Shown here: positions 35,018 through 43,947 of the stretch, in pieces
Layout of the letters: every line of letters begins with the position of its first letter
Position numbering within the stretch: position 1 is the stretch's first letter
Assembly: GCF_014199445.1 (NCBI RefSeq)
Contig: NZ_JACIJS010000007.1
Coordinates: 62,001-126,000, forward strand
Direction of reading: 5' to 3'
Length of the DNA: 64,000 bases
Origin: Rubricella aquisinus
GTDB lineage: Bacteria > Pseudomonadota > Alphaproteobacteria > Rhodobacterales > Rhodobacteraceae
The notes under the pieces: generated by a model
Told to the model about the DNA's origin: nothing
Databases searched by the model: none
The model's input: only the letters and a program-made list of their open reading frames with translations
Made by a program: the position numbers and the translations under genes

Positions 35018-35191
35018 GCTGACTACGTCCTCCGATAGCGTCGGACGTCGACTTGAAACCCGGAAAAACGCGCGGTCAAGTCGGGAAACGACATCTGGTC
35101 GTAAATTTGCACTTTCCCATGCTGGCAATCGCCCGGCGCACCGTGCTAGGGCTTTGCCTGACAATCACTATCAAGAGATGAGGATAGCCCC

Positions 35192-36559
35192 ATGTCCACG
35201 CAATGGACCAAATCCGACTGGCGCGCAAAAGAGCGGATCCAGATGCCGGTTTATGAAGATGCGGCAAAGCTGAACGCGGCGGAGGCTCGGCTGGCCTCTT
35301 ATCCTCCTCTGGTTTTTGCGGGCGAGGCACGCGCGCTTCAGGCCAAGCTGGCGGATGTGGCGGCGGGCCGCGCGTTTCTGCTTCAGGGCGGCGATTGTGC
35401 CGAGAGTTTTGGTGAATTCTCCGCCGATACGATCCGCGACACCTATAAGGTTTTGTTGCAGATGGCGGTCGTGCTGACCTATGGCGCGAAAATGCCCGTG
35501 GTGAAGGTCGGCCGAATGGCCGGTCAATTCGCGAAACCGCGCTCGTCCGGCACAGAGAAGGTCGGCGGTGTGGAGCTTCCCTCCTATCGTGGCGACATCA
35601 TCAACGGCTTCGATTTCACGCCCGAAGCCCGAATCCCCGACCCGGACCGGATGTTGCAGGCCTATACCCAAGCGGCGGCATCCCTGAACCTGCTGCGCGC
35701 GTTCAGCCAAGGCGGCTTTGCCGATATTCACCGGGTGCATTCCTGGACGCTCGGGTTCGCGGACAAGAAGGGCGCCGAAGCCTATCAGGCGCTGGCCACG
35801 CGCATTTCCGATTCCCTGTCCTTCATGGAGGCCGCCGGGCTCGACAGCAGCAAGGTCGATAGCCTTGGCCGTGTGGATTTCTACACCAGCCATGAGGCGC
35901 TTTTGCTGGAATATGAAGAGGCGCTGACCCGGCTCGACAGCACATCCGGCAAATGGGTCGCGGGCTCTGGCCATATGATCTGGATCGGCGACCGCACGCG
36001 CCAGCCCGATGGCGCGCATGTGGAATATTGCCGGGGCGTGATCAACCCGATTGGCCTGAAATGCGGCCCTTCGTTGCAGCCGGATGAGTTGATCGAACTC
36101 ATCGACCGGCTCAATCCGAACAATGAAGCGGGCCGGTTGACCCTGATCGCCCGCTTTGGCGCAGGCAAGGTGGGCGACCATCTGCCGGGCCTGATCAAGG
36201 CGGTGGAGCGTGAAGGCAAAAAGGTGGTGTGGTCCTGCGATCCGATGCATGGCAACACGATCAAATCGGAGACGGGTTTCAAAACCCGGCCTTTCGAGTC
36301 GGTGCTGCGCGAGGTGCAGGAATTCTTCGCCATTCATCAGGCCGAAGGCACCCATGCAGGTGGCGTGCATTTCGAGATGACGGGCAAGGACGTGACCGAA
36401 TGCACCGGCGGCGTGCGCGCCGTGACGGATGAGGATCTGTCGAGCCGCTATCACACGGCCTGCGATCCGCGTCTCAACGCGTCTCAGGCGCTGGAACTGG
36501 CGTTCCTCGTGGCCGAAGAGCTGGAAAAAACCCACGAAGCCGCGCGCGCGGCAGGGTGA
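35192..36559 (+). CDS. aroG: Class II 3-deoxy-7-phosphoheptulonate (DAHP) synthase
   Basis: 455 residues, plant-type (AroAII) family: [12 protein letters not shown] (phosphoenolpyruvate and metal region), [15 protein letters not shown], and the C-terminal [15 protein letters not shown]. It condenses PEP with erythrose-4-phosphate as the first step of the shikimate pathway. ATG 35192 has a GAGGA site eight bases upstream. serB follows after four bases; aroQ of the same pathway is 20 kb away. Confidence 0.95.
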   Translation: MSTQWTKSDWRAKERIQMPVYEDAAKLNAAEARLASYPPLVFAGEARALQAKLADVAAGRAFLLQGGDCAESFGEFSADTIRDTYKVLLQMAVVLTYGAKMPVVKVGRMAGQFAKPRSSGTEKVGGVELPSYRGDIINGFDFTPEARIPDPDRMLQAYTQAAASLNLLRAFSQGGFADIHRVHSWTLGFADKKGAEAYQALATRISDSLSFMEAAGLDSSKVDSLGRVDFYTSHEALLLEYEEALTRLDSTSGKWVAGSGHMIWIGDRTRQPDGAHVEYCRGVINPIGLKCGPSLQPDELIELIDRLNPNNEAGRLTLIARFGAGKVGDHLPGLIKAVEREGKKVVWSCDPMHGNTIKSETGFKTRPFESVLREVQEFFAIHQAEGTHAGGVHFEMTGKDVTECTGGVRAVTDEDLSSRYHTACDPRLNASQALELAFLVAEELEKTHEAARAAG

Positions 36560-36563
36560 TCCG

Positions 36564-37424
36564 ATGACCCATGTTGCCGTTATCACGGCGGCGGCGGGCG
36601 TGTCTGACACGCTTGCCGCCGATATTGCCACGCAACTGAGCGATGCCGGTGCGGTGATCCTGAGCGAGCGGCGCTTGGGCGCGGCGGGCTATGAGATCGC
36701 GTTTGACGGCGCGACCCCCGCCCTCACGGCGGCTGAGGCCGATGTGAACATCCTGCCTGCCGCAAACCGTGAAAAGCGGATGCTGATCGCGGATATGGAC
36801 AGCACCATGATCCCCGTCGAATGCATCGACGAATTGGCCGATTTCGCGGGGCTGAAGGCCGAAGTGTCCGACATTACCGAACGCGCAATGCGCGGTGAGC
36901 TGGATTTCGAGGCGGCCCTGCGCGAACGCGTGGGCCTGCTCAAAGGTTTGCCGCGCGCGGCCCTTGAGCAATGCTATGCCGAGCGGATCAGCCTCAACCC
37001 GGGTGCCGAACTTTTGGTGCGGACGATGAACGCACGCGGGGCCGTCACGGCGCTGGTCAGCGGCGGGTTCACCTTCTTCACCTCCCGCGTGGCGGAGCGG
37101 GTCGGGTTTGCGATCAATCGCGCCAACACGCTGTTGTTTGATGGCGACGTGCTGTCGGGTGCTGTGGGCGATCCGATCCTCGGGCGGGAAGCCAAGTTGG
37201 AAAGCCTCAACGCGCTGTCCGCAGAGGGCGGTTTTGGTCAGGCCGATGTGATCGCTGTCGGCGACGGGGCCAATGATCTGGCGATGGTCGAGGTGGCCGG
37301 GATCGGCGTGGCCTATCACGCCAAACCCGCGCTGAAAGCCGCCGCGACCGCCACGCTGGACCATTCGGACCTTACGGCGCTCTTGTTCCTGCAAGGGATC
37401 GCGGAAGCGGATTTCGTCGCTTAA
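36564..37424 (+). CDS. serB: Phosphoserine phosphatase
   Basis: 286 residues. An N-terminal ~70-residue domain is followed by the HAD core: DMDSTMIPVECIDELA (motif I nucleophile and acid), SGGFTFF (motif II), and VGDGANDLAM (motif IV). It releases serine from phosphoserine. ATG 36564 was chosen as the first start after the aroG stop. Its stop overlaps the stop of the convergent PAS-domain gene. Confidence 0.94.
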   Translation: MTHVAVITAAAGVSDTLAADIATQLSDAGAVILSERRLGAAGYEIAFDGATPALTAAEADVNILPAANREKRMLIADMDSTMIPVECIDELADFAGLKAEVSDITERAMRGELDFEAALRERVGLLKGLPRAALEQCYAERISLNPGAELLVRTMNARGAVTALVSGGFTFFTSRVAERVGFAINRANTLLFDGDVLSGAVGDPILGREAKLESLNALSAEGGFGQADVIAVGDGANDLAMVEVAGIGVAYHAKPALKAAATATLDHSDLTALLFLQGIAEADFVA

Positions 37425-38020
37425 TCCTGTGACACCACAAGCCGTAGCTGCGGCCGCCCACGCGGCGGGCGCGGCGTGAAGGGGGCTTGCGCCTCGGCAA
37501 AGGCGGGTTGAGCGACCAGCTTGGGCTTTTCATGGCGCAGCGCGATCACATTGACCGAAAGGATGGTGAGCTTGGTCTGCGGGTCGAGCACGTCTTTTCC
37601 GTCAATCGCCACGGTGCCCATGATGCGGCTGACGCCGGCCTCCTGCGTTGCCAAGGGGCGCAGGGTCACGATGCCGCGCCGGGTCATGCCGCCGGGGGTC
37701 ACGACCATGACACGCATATCGGCCATCGCGGGCTCCGCCAGAACGCGGGTGAAGGTCGCCTCCGCGCGTGGCTGATCCTCTGAACGAAAAAGGGCGCGGC
37801 CTGGCATGCCGCGCACCTCTGCGCCCATCAACTCGTTGAGCCGGACACCGCCGACGCGGATGCGTGCAGGTCCGTCCAGATCGTGCTCAAGCAAAATGAG
37901 ATGTTCGAGCGCGGGAACGAAACGGCGGGGGTCCAACTCTTCGCGCATGGGAACCAGCCGCCCGCCACGCAGCCTGTTCCAGTATTCGTGAATGATGACG
38001 CCGGGGGATGTGTCGGTCAT
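37421..38020 (-). CDS. PAS_5 (DUF1488-like group) PAS-domain protein
   Basis: 199 residues dominated by a single PAS-like fold of the alphaproteobacterial PAS_5 type: YWNRLRGGRLVPMREELDPRRFVPALEHLILLEHDLDGPARIRVGG. A Pro/Arg-rich basic tail follows. No output domain is visible, so it may act as a sensor or adaptor protein. ATG 38020 or 38035 are both possible. Convergent with serB. Confidence 0.72.
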   Translation of the reverse strand: MTDTSPGVIIHEYWNRLRGGRLVPMREELDPRRFVPALEHLILLEHDLDGPARIRVGGVRLNELMGAEVRGMPGRALFRSEDQPRAEATFTRVLAEPAMADMRVMVVTPGGMTRRGIVTLRPLATQEAGVSRIMGTVAIDGKDVLDPQTKLTILSVNVIALRHEKPKLVAQPAFAEAQAPFTPRPPRGRPQLRLVVSQD

Positions 38021-38207
38021 GTCCTTGCCTGTCACTATCGGTCAGGTTGTTCCTGACGCGCGTTGCCAGTGACGCGGGGGGTTGGTAGGCTTGCGTCACT
38101 TTCTGCCAAAAACCTACTAAATTTTTAGAAACATTGCCCGTATTTCCTTTCCAAATGGTTAACGCGCCTGTGCGCCGGTCCTGTCCCCTACACGCAAAAG
38201 GTGAGCT

Positions 38208-39101
38208 ATGTCTTTGAAATCCATGACCGGTTTTGCCCAAGTGCCGGGCCAATCCGGGCCGTATTCTTGGGTCTGGGAGGCGCGTTCGGTCAACGGTCGG
38301 GGGCTGGAAGTACGACTGCGCCTGCCGGATGCTGCCGATGGTCTGGAGGCTCCGCTGCGCGCGGCGGCAAAGGCCGCGCTGGCGCGGGGCAACGTCACCA
38401 TTGGCCTGCGCCTGAGCCGCGCGCAGGAGGAGCCGGGGCAAGCAGCTCTGTCCGAGGCGGCCCTCTCCGCGACCATGGCGCGGCTCTTGCAGGTGGAGGC
38501 CGCAGCGCAGCACGCGGGCGTCGATCTGCGCGCCGGGACGGCAGCCGAAATCCTCGCGCTTCCGATGCTTGCCAATGCCACGCCCGATGCGCCCGATCAC
38601 GATTGGCTTGACGCGGCGAAGGCCGGGATCGGCCCGCTTTTTGAGGCAATGACCGCCGCGCGGCAGGCCGAGGGCGCGGCGCTTGCCGTGGTTCTGAGCG
38701 CGGCTCTGGATGAGCTTGAAACGCTCGTCGCCACCGCCGCCACTCAGGCCGCCGCGCGCGCGAATGCCACACGGCAGAGCCTGCGCGCGAAGGTTAATGC
38801 GCTTTTGGGGGAGGCAGACAGCCTTGATCCCGGCCGGCTGGAGCAGGAAATGGCGCTCCTCCTCGTCAAATCCGACGTGGCCGAAGAGATCGACCGCCTG
38901 CGCGCCCATATCACTGCCGCCCGCGCGCTGTTGATCGAGGATGCCCCGGTGGGGCGCAAATTCGACTTCCTGATGCAGGAATTCAATCGGGAGGCCAACA
39001 CGCTCTGTTCCAAGTCAGGCGATGTGGATTTGACGCAAACAGGGCTTGCCATGAAGGTCGTGATCGACAGGATGCGCGAGCAAAGCCAGAATATCGAATA
39101 A
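38208..39101 (+). CDS. yicC: YicC family endoribonuclease
   Basis: 297 residues. MSLKSMTGFA at the N-terminus, VNGRGLEVRLRLP, and the C-terminal GRKFDFLMQEFNREANTLCSKS are the YicC/DUF1732 signature blocks. Characterised homologues are stress-linked RNases. It precedes gmk by 18 bases, the usual yicC-gmk pairing, so an operon yicC-gmk-carbonic anhydrase is likely. Confidence 0.93.
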   Translation: MSLKSMTGFAQVPGQSGPYSWVWEARSVNGRGLEVRLRLPDAADGLEAPLRAAAKAALARGNVTIGLRLSRAQEEPGQAALSEAALSATMARLLQVEAAAQHAGVDLRAGTAAEILALPMLANATPDAPDHDWLDAAKAGIGPLFEAMTAARQAEGAALAVVLSAALDELETLVATAATQAAARANATRQSLRAKVNALLGEADSLDPGRLEQEMALLLVKSDVAEEIDRLRAHITAARALLIEDAPVGRKFDFLMQEFNREANTLCSKSGDVDLTQTGLAMKVVIDRMREQSQNIE

Positions 39102-39119
39102 GCGGGGAGCCTTTCGCCC

Positions 39120-39773
39120 ATGCAGACCCAACCGCCGCGCCGTGGCCTTCTGATCATCCTGTCGAGCCCCTCCGGTGCGGGCAAATCGACCCTATCAAAG
39201 CGGCTGATGGCGCGCGATGAGACGGTGCAATTCTCCATCTCCGCCACCACACGCGCGCCCCGCCCCGGTGAGCAGGATGGGCGGGAATACTATTTCAAGA
39301 CGCGCGAGGATTTTCAGGAGCTTGTGCGCACCAATGGGATGCTGGAACATGCGGAAGTGTTCGGCAATCTCTACGGCTCCCCCCGCGCGCCGGTGGAGGA
39401 GGCGATCAATGCCGGGCGCGATGTGCTGTTTGATGTGGATTGGCAGGGCGGGCAGCAGATCCGCAACTCCGCGCTGCGTGATGCGGTCGTGTCGGTGTTC
39501 ATCCTGCCCCCGTCCATCGCAGAGCTGGATCGGCGGCTGCGCGCGCGGGCGCAAGACAGCGAAGAGGTCATCGCCAAGCGGATGGCCGAAAGCCGCTCTG
39601 AGATAAGCCATTGGGATGCCTATGATTATGTGCTGGTAAACCGTGATATCGACGCCTGCGCCGCTGAACTTGATGCGATCCTGACGGCGGAAAGGCTGCG
39701 GCGGGACCGTCAACCGGGCCTAAGCGATTTCGTGCAGGGCCTGAACCGCGAATTTGAGGGGAGGCTGGAATGA
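39120..39773 (+). CDS. gmk: Guanylate kinase
   Basis: 217 residues with P-loop [10 protein letters not shown], the GMP-binding region [17 protein letters not shown], and the lid/catalytic segment [24 protein letters not shown]. It phosphorylates GMP to GDP. Its stop overlaps the start of the next gene by four bases (ATGA). Confidence 0.97.
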   Translation: MQTQPPRRGLLIILSSPSGAGKSTLSKRLMARDETVQFSISATTRAPRPGEQDGREYYFKTREDFQELVRTNGMLEHAEVFGNLYGSPRAPVEEAINAGRDVLFDVDWQGGQQIRNSALRDAVVSVFILPPSIAELDRRLRARAQDSEEVIAKRMAESRSEISHWDAYDYVLVNRDIDACAAELDAILTAERLRRDRQPGLSDFVQGLNREFEGRLE

Positions 39774-40303
39774 GCACGCTCTATGAAATTGATGGCAAGG
39801 CGCCAACGCTGTCACAAGATGACAGCCATTGGATCGCCCCGAACGCCACGCTGATCGGGGATGTGCGCCTCGGTCGGGAGACAAGCATCTGGTTTGGTGC
39901 GGTGCTGCGCGCGGATAATGAGCCGATCGTGATTGGCGACGGCACCAATATTCAGGAAAACGCGGTGCTGCATAATGATCCGGGCTATCCGCTGACCATC
40001 GGGGCGGGCTGCACCATTGGCCACCGGGCGATGCTGCATGGCTGCATCATCGGGGAGAATAGCCTGATCGGCATGGGGGCGACCGTGCTCAACGGCGCGC
40101 AAATCGGGCGCAATTGCCTGATCGGCGCCAATGCACTGATCACCGAAGGAAAGGTGATCCCCGATGGCTCACTCGTGATGGGCGCGCCGGGCAAGGTGGT
40201 CCGCACCCTTGATGACGCAGGGATTGACATGCTGCGCCAGTCCGCGCGCGCCTATATGCAGCGCAGCGCCAACTATCGGCGCGATCTCAAGGCGCTGGAT
40301 TGA
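39770..40303 (+). CDS. Gamma-carbonic anhydrase family protein
   Basis: 177 residues, left-handed beta-helix built from hexapeptide repeats. Zinc-ligand histidines occur in [24 protein letters not shown] in the pattern of gamma-class carbonic anhydrases (YrdA/PaaY/CaiE). Whether it is active as a carbonic anhydrase is not known. It is coupled to gmk by a four-base overlap and overlaps the convergent chpT by 17 bases. Confidence 0.87.
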   Translation: MSTLYEIDGKAPTLSQDDSHWIAPNATLIGDVRLGRETSIWFGAVLRADNEPIVIGDGTNIQENAVLHNDPGYPLTIGAGCTIGHRAMLHGCIIGENSLIGMGATVLNGAQIGRNCLIGANALITEGKVIPDGSLVMGAPGKVVRTLDDAGIDMLRQSARAYMQRSANYRRDLKALD

Positions 40304-40889
40304 TCAGCACGCGCACTTCGCTGTCGGACGCGCGCCAGTCGATCTCCAATTGGCCGGACATCTTGGCCAGAAAGTGAAATTCCAGCTCTCGCGCCTCTTC
40401 GGGCGGCAAATGTGCGTTGCTCAGGAGGGCGCGTTGCCGCTCCGTCAGGGAAACCTTGTCGCCGGTGCCCAGCACCTCGATCCGGTGGCCCGCGCGGATC
40501 GTGAGCACACCGCCGCGCGGCAATGCGCGATCAATGCAAAGTGCGGCAAGGCACAGCGCACGGCTCGCAAGGCCAGACAGGTCTTCGGGCAGGGGGGTGA
40601 TATCGGCTTGCAGCCGCGGTTTGGTAAAGGCTGTGATCAAGGTGGCTTGCAAACCCTGATGGGCCATGCCGCCCCCGTCCATCGGCTGGCCAAACGCCCG
40701 ACGAAAGAGGCCGATCCGGGCTTGCGCCATGTCAGCACTGTCCGCGATCAGGTCCAGATCCTCACCCCCCGCTGCCGGGCCGAGGGCGCGCAGCAACTCA
40801 ACCCCATTGCCGATGGCGCCAACCGGGCTTATCAGGTCATGACACAGCCGCGACGTGATCAATTCGGTCAGGCAGGGCGGGGTTTCCAT
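40287..40889 (-). CDS. chpT: Histidine phosphotransferase ChpT
   Basis: 200 residues from ATG 40889. [21 protein letters not shown] carries the phospho-accepting His17, followed by a degenerate kinase-like ATPase fold, as in ChpT. In alphaproteobacteria it passes phosphate from CckA to CtrA and CpdR, controlling motility and development. A GTG at 40937 would add 16 residues and would abut the divergent DUF3553 start with no gap; I favour 40889 with modest confidence. Confidence 0.88.
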   Translation of the reverse strand: METPPCLTELITSRLCHDLISPVGAIGNGVELLRALGPAAGGEDLDLIADSADMAQARIGLFRRAFGQPMDGGGMAHQGLQATLITAFTKPRLQADITPLPEDLSGLASRALCLAALCIDRALPRGGVLTIRAGHRIEVLGTGDKVSLTERQRALLSNAHLPPEEARELEFHFLAKMSGQLEIDWRASDSEVRVLINPAP

Positions 40890-40937
40890 CGACGGGGACC
40901 GTTCTTGGGATGTTTTGGACAGGGCGAGTGATAGCAC

Positions 40938-41117
40938 GTGAATGACTTTCTAGAACCGGGAATGTTGGTGCGCCATCCAGAGCGGGCCGAATGGGGGATC
41001 GGGCAGGTCCAATCCGTCATCGGCAATCGCATCACGGTGAATTTCCAGAACGAGGGAAAGGTCGTCATAGATGGCGCGCATGTGATCCTCTCTCGCGTGT
41101 ATGATCACGAACTCTAG
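40938..41117 (+). CDS. DUF3553 family small protein
   Basis: 59 residues. MNDFLEPGMLVRHPERAEWG at the start and VQSVIGNRITVNFQNEGKVV are the DUF3553 pattern, an SH3-like small domain common in alphaproteobacteria and related to the UvrD/CarD-type Tudor fold. The GTG start at 40938 shares the palindrome CACGTG with the possible upstream start of chpT. Function unknown. Confidence 0.82.
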   Translation: MNDFLEPGMLVRHPERAEWGIGQVQSVIGNRITVNFQNEGKVVIDGAHVILSRVYDHEL

Positions 41118-41219
41118 GAAGAAGTGGTTACTCAAGTGTTAACGGCAGCGCGATTGCGTTTCTATGTCACGCGGATTAGGGTCCGCCCGCGTCTGCCGCG
41201 CCGGGATTTTGGATAGAGT

Positions 41220-42002
41220 ATGACTGTTGCCAAGACTGCTTTAACCGTGCGGATCGCCCGCTCCGAGGAGGAAATCCGCGCAGCCCAGCGGCTGCGCTAC
41301 ATCGTTTTTGTTGAGGAAATGGGCGCACATGCCTCGGATGCGGATCGTGCCGATCGGCTGGAACGGGACAGGTTTGATCCCTATTTCGATCACCTCATTC
41401 TGGTCGATCAGGCGCGCGGCGCGGGCGACATCATGGATCAGGTCGTCGGTGTCTACCGCGTGATGCGCGGTGCGGTCGCGCGGGACGGGATCGGGTTCTA
41501 CGGTGCTGATGAATATGACCTCTCCCCCTTGCAAAGCCGCACGCGCGAGGTTCTGGAGCTTGGCCGATCCTGCGTGCATCGCGATTACCGCAGCGGCATG
41601 GCGATGCATCTTTTGTGGAGCGGTCTGGGCCAATATGTCATCGACCACGATATCGAAGTGCTGTTCGGTGTCGCGAGCTTTCATGGTGCCGATGCGGCCC
41701 CGCTTGCCCAGCCATTGTCCTATCTTCATCACATGCATCTCGCGCCCGCTGATCTGAGGGTGCGCGCGGTGGCGGAGCATTTCACGCCGATGGACATCCT
41801 CCCGCTGGAAGAGGTGGACCGCCGCGAAGCACTGATGGCGATCCCGCCGCTGATCAAGGCGTATCTCAGGCTTGGCGGCTATGTGGGGGAGGGCGCGTTC
41901 ATCGACCATGCGTTCAATACCGTGGATGTCTGCCTTCTGATGGATACGGGCAAAATGCAGTCGAAATATCGCGACATGTATACACGGGCGTCGCGCCGCT
42001 GA
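41220..42002 (+). CDS. olsB: L-ornithine N-alpha-acyltransferase OlsB
   Basis: 260 residues, GNAT-type acyltransferase: QRLRYIVFVEEMG, FDPYFDHLILVD, ELGRSCVHRDYRSGMAMHLLWSGL and YLHHMHLAP match OlsB. It attaches a 3-hydroxy fatty acid from ACP to ornithine, the first step in ornithine lipid synthesis. The stop overlaps the olsA start (TGATG), so the two enzymes are co-translated. Confidence 0.93.
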   Translation: MTVAKTALTVRIARSEEEIRAAQRLRYIVFVEEMGAHASDADRADRLERDRFDPYFDHLILVDQARGAGDIMDQVVGVYRVMRGAVARDGIGFYGADEYDLSPLQSRTREVLELGRSCVHRDYRSGMAMHLLWSGLGQYVIDHDIEVLFGVASFHGADAAPLAQPLSYLHHMHLAPADLRVRAVAEHFTPMDILPLEEVDRREALMAIPPLIKAYLRLGGYVGEGAFIDHAFNTVDVCLLMDTGKMQSKYRDMYTRASRR

Positions 42003-42829
42003 TGCAGATGTGGGAAGGCGGACCGGAGCCATCCTATCCGGCAATCACTCCTTTTCAGGCGCTGCGCGGCATTCTGCGGCTTCTTGTGATCGTCGTGATC
42101 ACTGTCGTGGGGCTGGCGCTTTTCGCGCTCTTGAAAGGGGCAGAGCGGATGGGGCTGCCCTTTGGCCCGCGCTATCAGTTGACGCGGGCCTGGGCGCGGG
42201 CGGTATTGTGGCTTTTGGGTGTGCGGATCGAACAGCGCGGCACACCCGTGCCGGAGGGCGGGGCGGTCGTTGCGAACCATTCCACATGGATGGATATTCT
42301 GGCCCTGCGCGTCGGCCCATTCCTGACCTTCATGGCGAAGGAGGAGGTCGCGGGCTGGCCCGGCATCGGCCTGATCGCCAAGCTTAACGACACGATGTTC
42401 ATCGCCCGCCGCGCGGCAGAGGCCAATCGCCAGCAGATCGAAATGCGCGAGCGGATCGACGCGGGCGCGCATCTGTGCTTCTTCCCCGAAGGGACAAGCA
42501 CCGACAGCCGCCATATCGTGCCGTTCAAGCCGGCGCTGTTCCAAGTCTATCTCTCTGACGATCTGCGCGACACGATGCAGATACAACCCGTCTCCCTTGC
42601 CTGGATCCCGCCTGCCGGACAGCCGGGTATCTTCTATGGCTGGTGGGGCGATATGGGGATGGGGGACAGCATTTGGCACATCGCCTGTCGGTCCTCCCGT
42701 GGGCGTGTGATCGTCAATTGGCGACCGGCCCTCCGCCCGAGCAATTTCGCCAATCGCAAACAGCTCGCCGCCGCTGCCGAACAATCGGTGCGGCAAGGGC
42801 TGTCAGAAGTCGGGATTGAGGCGGGTTAG
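42002..42829 (+). CDS. olsA: O-acyltransferase OlsA (PlsC family)
   Basis: 275 residues. An N-terminal membrane helix (LRLLVIVVITVVGLALFALL) is followed by the PlsC motifs NHSTWMD (catalytic His-Asp) and FPEGTSTDS. Next to olsB it should acylate lyso-ornithine lipid to ornithine lipid; activity on lysophosphatidic acid is possible in this family. Convergent with the ThiE-like gene by a four-base overlap. Confidence 0.93.
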   Translation: MQMWEGGPEPSYPAITPFQALRGILRLLVIVVITVVGLALFALLKGAERMGLPFGPRYQLTRAWARAVLWLLGVRIEQRGTPVPEGGAVVANHSTWMDILALRVGPFLTFMAKEEVAGWPGIGLIAKLNDTMFIARRAAEANRQQIEMRERIDAGAHLCFFPEGTSTDSRHIVPFKPALFQVYLSDDLRDTMQIQPVSLAWIPPAGQPGIFYGWWGDMGMGDSIWHIACRSSRGRVIVNWRPALRPSNFANRKQLAAAAEQSVRQGLSEVGIEAG

Positions 42830-43440
42830 GGCAGCAGCGCCTTGAGCGCCTTGACCGGATCGTCCTGCCCCCAGATTTCCCGGCCAATCGCCAGAAACTC
42901 CACATCCCCCGAAAGGGCCGCAGCCATTGCGGGCGTGATATGCCCTTCGGCCACCAGTGGCACTTCGATCATCTGGGCCCACCATGCGAAAAGCTCCGGC
43001 TCCGCCACCTCGCCATCGCCCAAAAGCCCGCCATCGGTCACGGGGCCAAAGCTGACGTAATCCGCACCAATCTCCCCGGCGGTCATCCCGTCATGGCGGG
43101 AGGCCGCGCAATAGCACCCCACGATCGCGTCCGGCCCGATCGCCTTGCGCGCATCGCGCAGGCGGCGCGCGCCATCGCTCAGATGCACACCGTCAAGCCC
43201 ATGCGGCCCGACCATGCGCCAGTGATCCGTGACCACCACGGCCACATCGCGGGCATGGGCCAGATCGCGCAGATGGTCGGCGGCGCGGCGGGCCTCCGCC
43301 TCATCCTCATCGGGCAGGTTCAGCCGCAGGCAGGCCACCGGATGCGCATCCATCACGCGCGCCAGAAGCGGGGCAAAACTGTCCAGTTCAAACCGCTCTG
43401 GTGTCAAAAGGTAGAGTTGGGGGCCATCGGGCGTGGTCAT
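42826..43440 (-). CDS. Thiamine-phosphate synthase-like TIM-barrel protein
   Basis: 204 residues. DGVHLSDGARRLRDARKAIGPDAIVGCYCAASRHDGMTAGEIGADYVSFGPV follows the ThiE pattern. The end (GDVEFLAIGREIWGQDDPVKALKALL) also fits. However, several substrate residues of true ThiE (such as QxR and the SxH/TP blocks) look changed, for example GCYCAASRHD where GxS is usual. It may therefore be a diverged paralogue with another role. Confidence 0.75.
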   Translation of the reverse strand: MTTPDGPQLYLLTPERFELDSFAPLLARVMDAHPVACLRLNLPDEDEAEARRAADHLRDLAHARDVAVVVTDHWRMVGPHGLDGVHLSDGARRLRDARKAIGPDAIVGCYCAASRHDGMTAGEIGADYVSFGPVTDGGLLGDGEVAEPELFAWWAQMIEVPLVAEGHITPAMAAALSGDVEFLAIGREIWGQDDPVKALKALLP

Positions 43441-43506
43441 CGCGCCGCACTCCTGTGCATTGGTGTTTGAGGTGTCTTATGCGCTTGTCGGCAAAGGCTC
43501 AATCCC

Positions 43507-43947
43507 TCACCCGTCCGCCGCGCGCGGCGTCGGGTGCCAATCGGGTGGCGCGAGTTCAAACCCGTCAAACTCAAAACCGGGGGAGACGGTGCATCCCACC
43601 AGCGTCCACGCGCCAAGGCTGGCTGCCGATTGCCACACACCAGGTGGCACGATCCGCTGGGGCATCTGCCCCTGATCCAGTGCAGGACCAAGAAGATGCG
43701 CCTCCGCGTCATGGCCATTGGCGCTGAGCGAAAGGACAAGCGGCCCCCCCGCATACCAATGCCAGATTTCGGTCGCGTCAACCTTGTGCCAATGAGAGGA
43801 CTGTTCGGCCTCCAACAGAAAATAGATCGCGGTGCCACTCGCACGGGTGCCAGGGTTTGCGTCCGCGCGCCATGTCTCCCGATACCAGCCGCCTTCGGGA
43901 TGGGGGGCAAGGTCGAGTTGGGCGATGATCTCTTTGGCGGTTTTCAT
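43507..43947 (-). CDS. DUF985 cupin-fold protein
   Basis: 146 residues with the DUF985 blocks LAPHPEGGWYRETWR, TAIYFLLEAEQSSHWHKVDATEIWHWYAGGPL and GCTVSPGFEFDGFEL. The fold is a single cupin; the true function of the family is unknown. ATG 43947 overlaps the pcaB stop by four bases (ATGA), so it is translated with pcaB. Confidence 0.87.
   Translation of the reverse strand: MKTAKEIIAQLDLAPHPEGGWYRETWRADANPGTRASGTAIYFLLEAEQSSHWHKVDATEIWHWYAGGPLVLSLSANGHDAEAHLLGPALDQGQMPQRIVPPGVWQSAASLGAWTLVGCTVSPGFEFDGFELAPPDWHPTPRAADG

Noticed and set aside
15557-35046. Shared 15-base string CCGATAGCGTCGGAC at 15557-15571 and 35032-35046
   Set aside because: A few such matches are expected by chance in 64 kb on both strands; one copy is inside coding sequence and the flanks differ.
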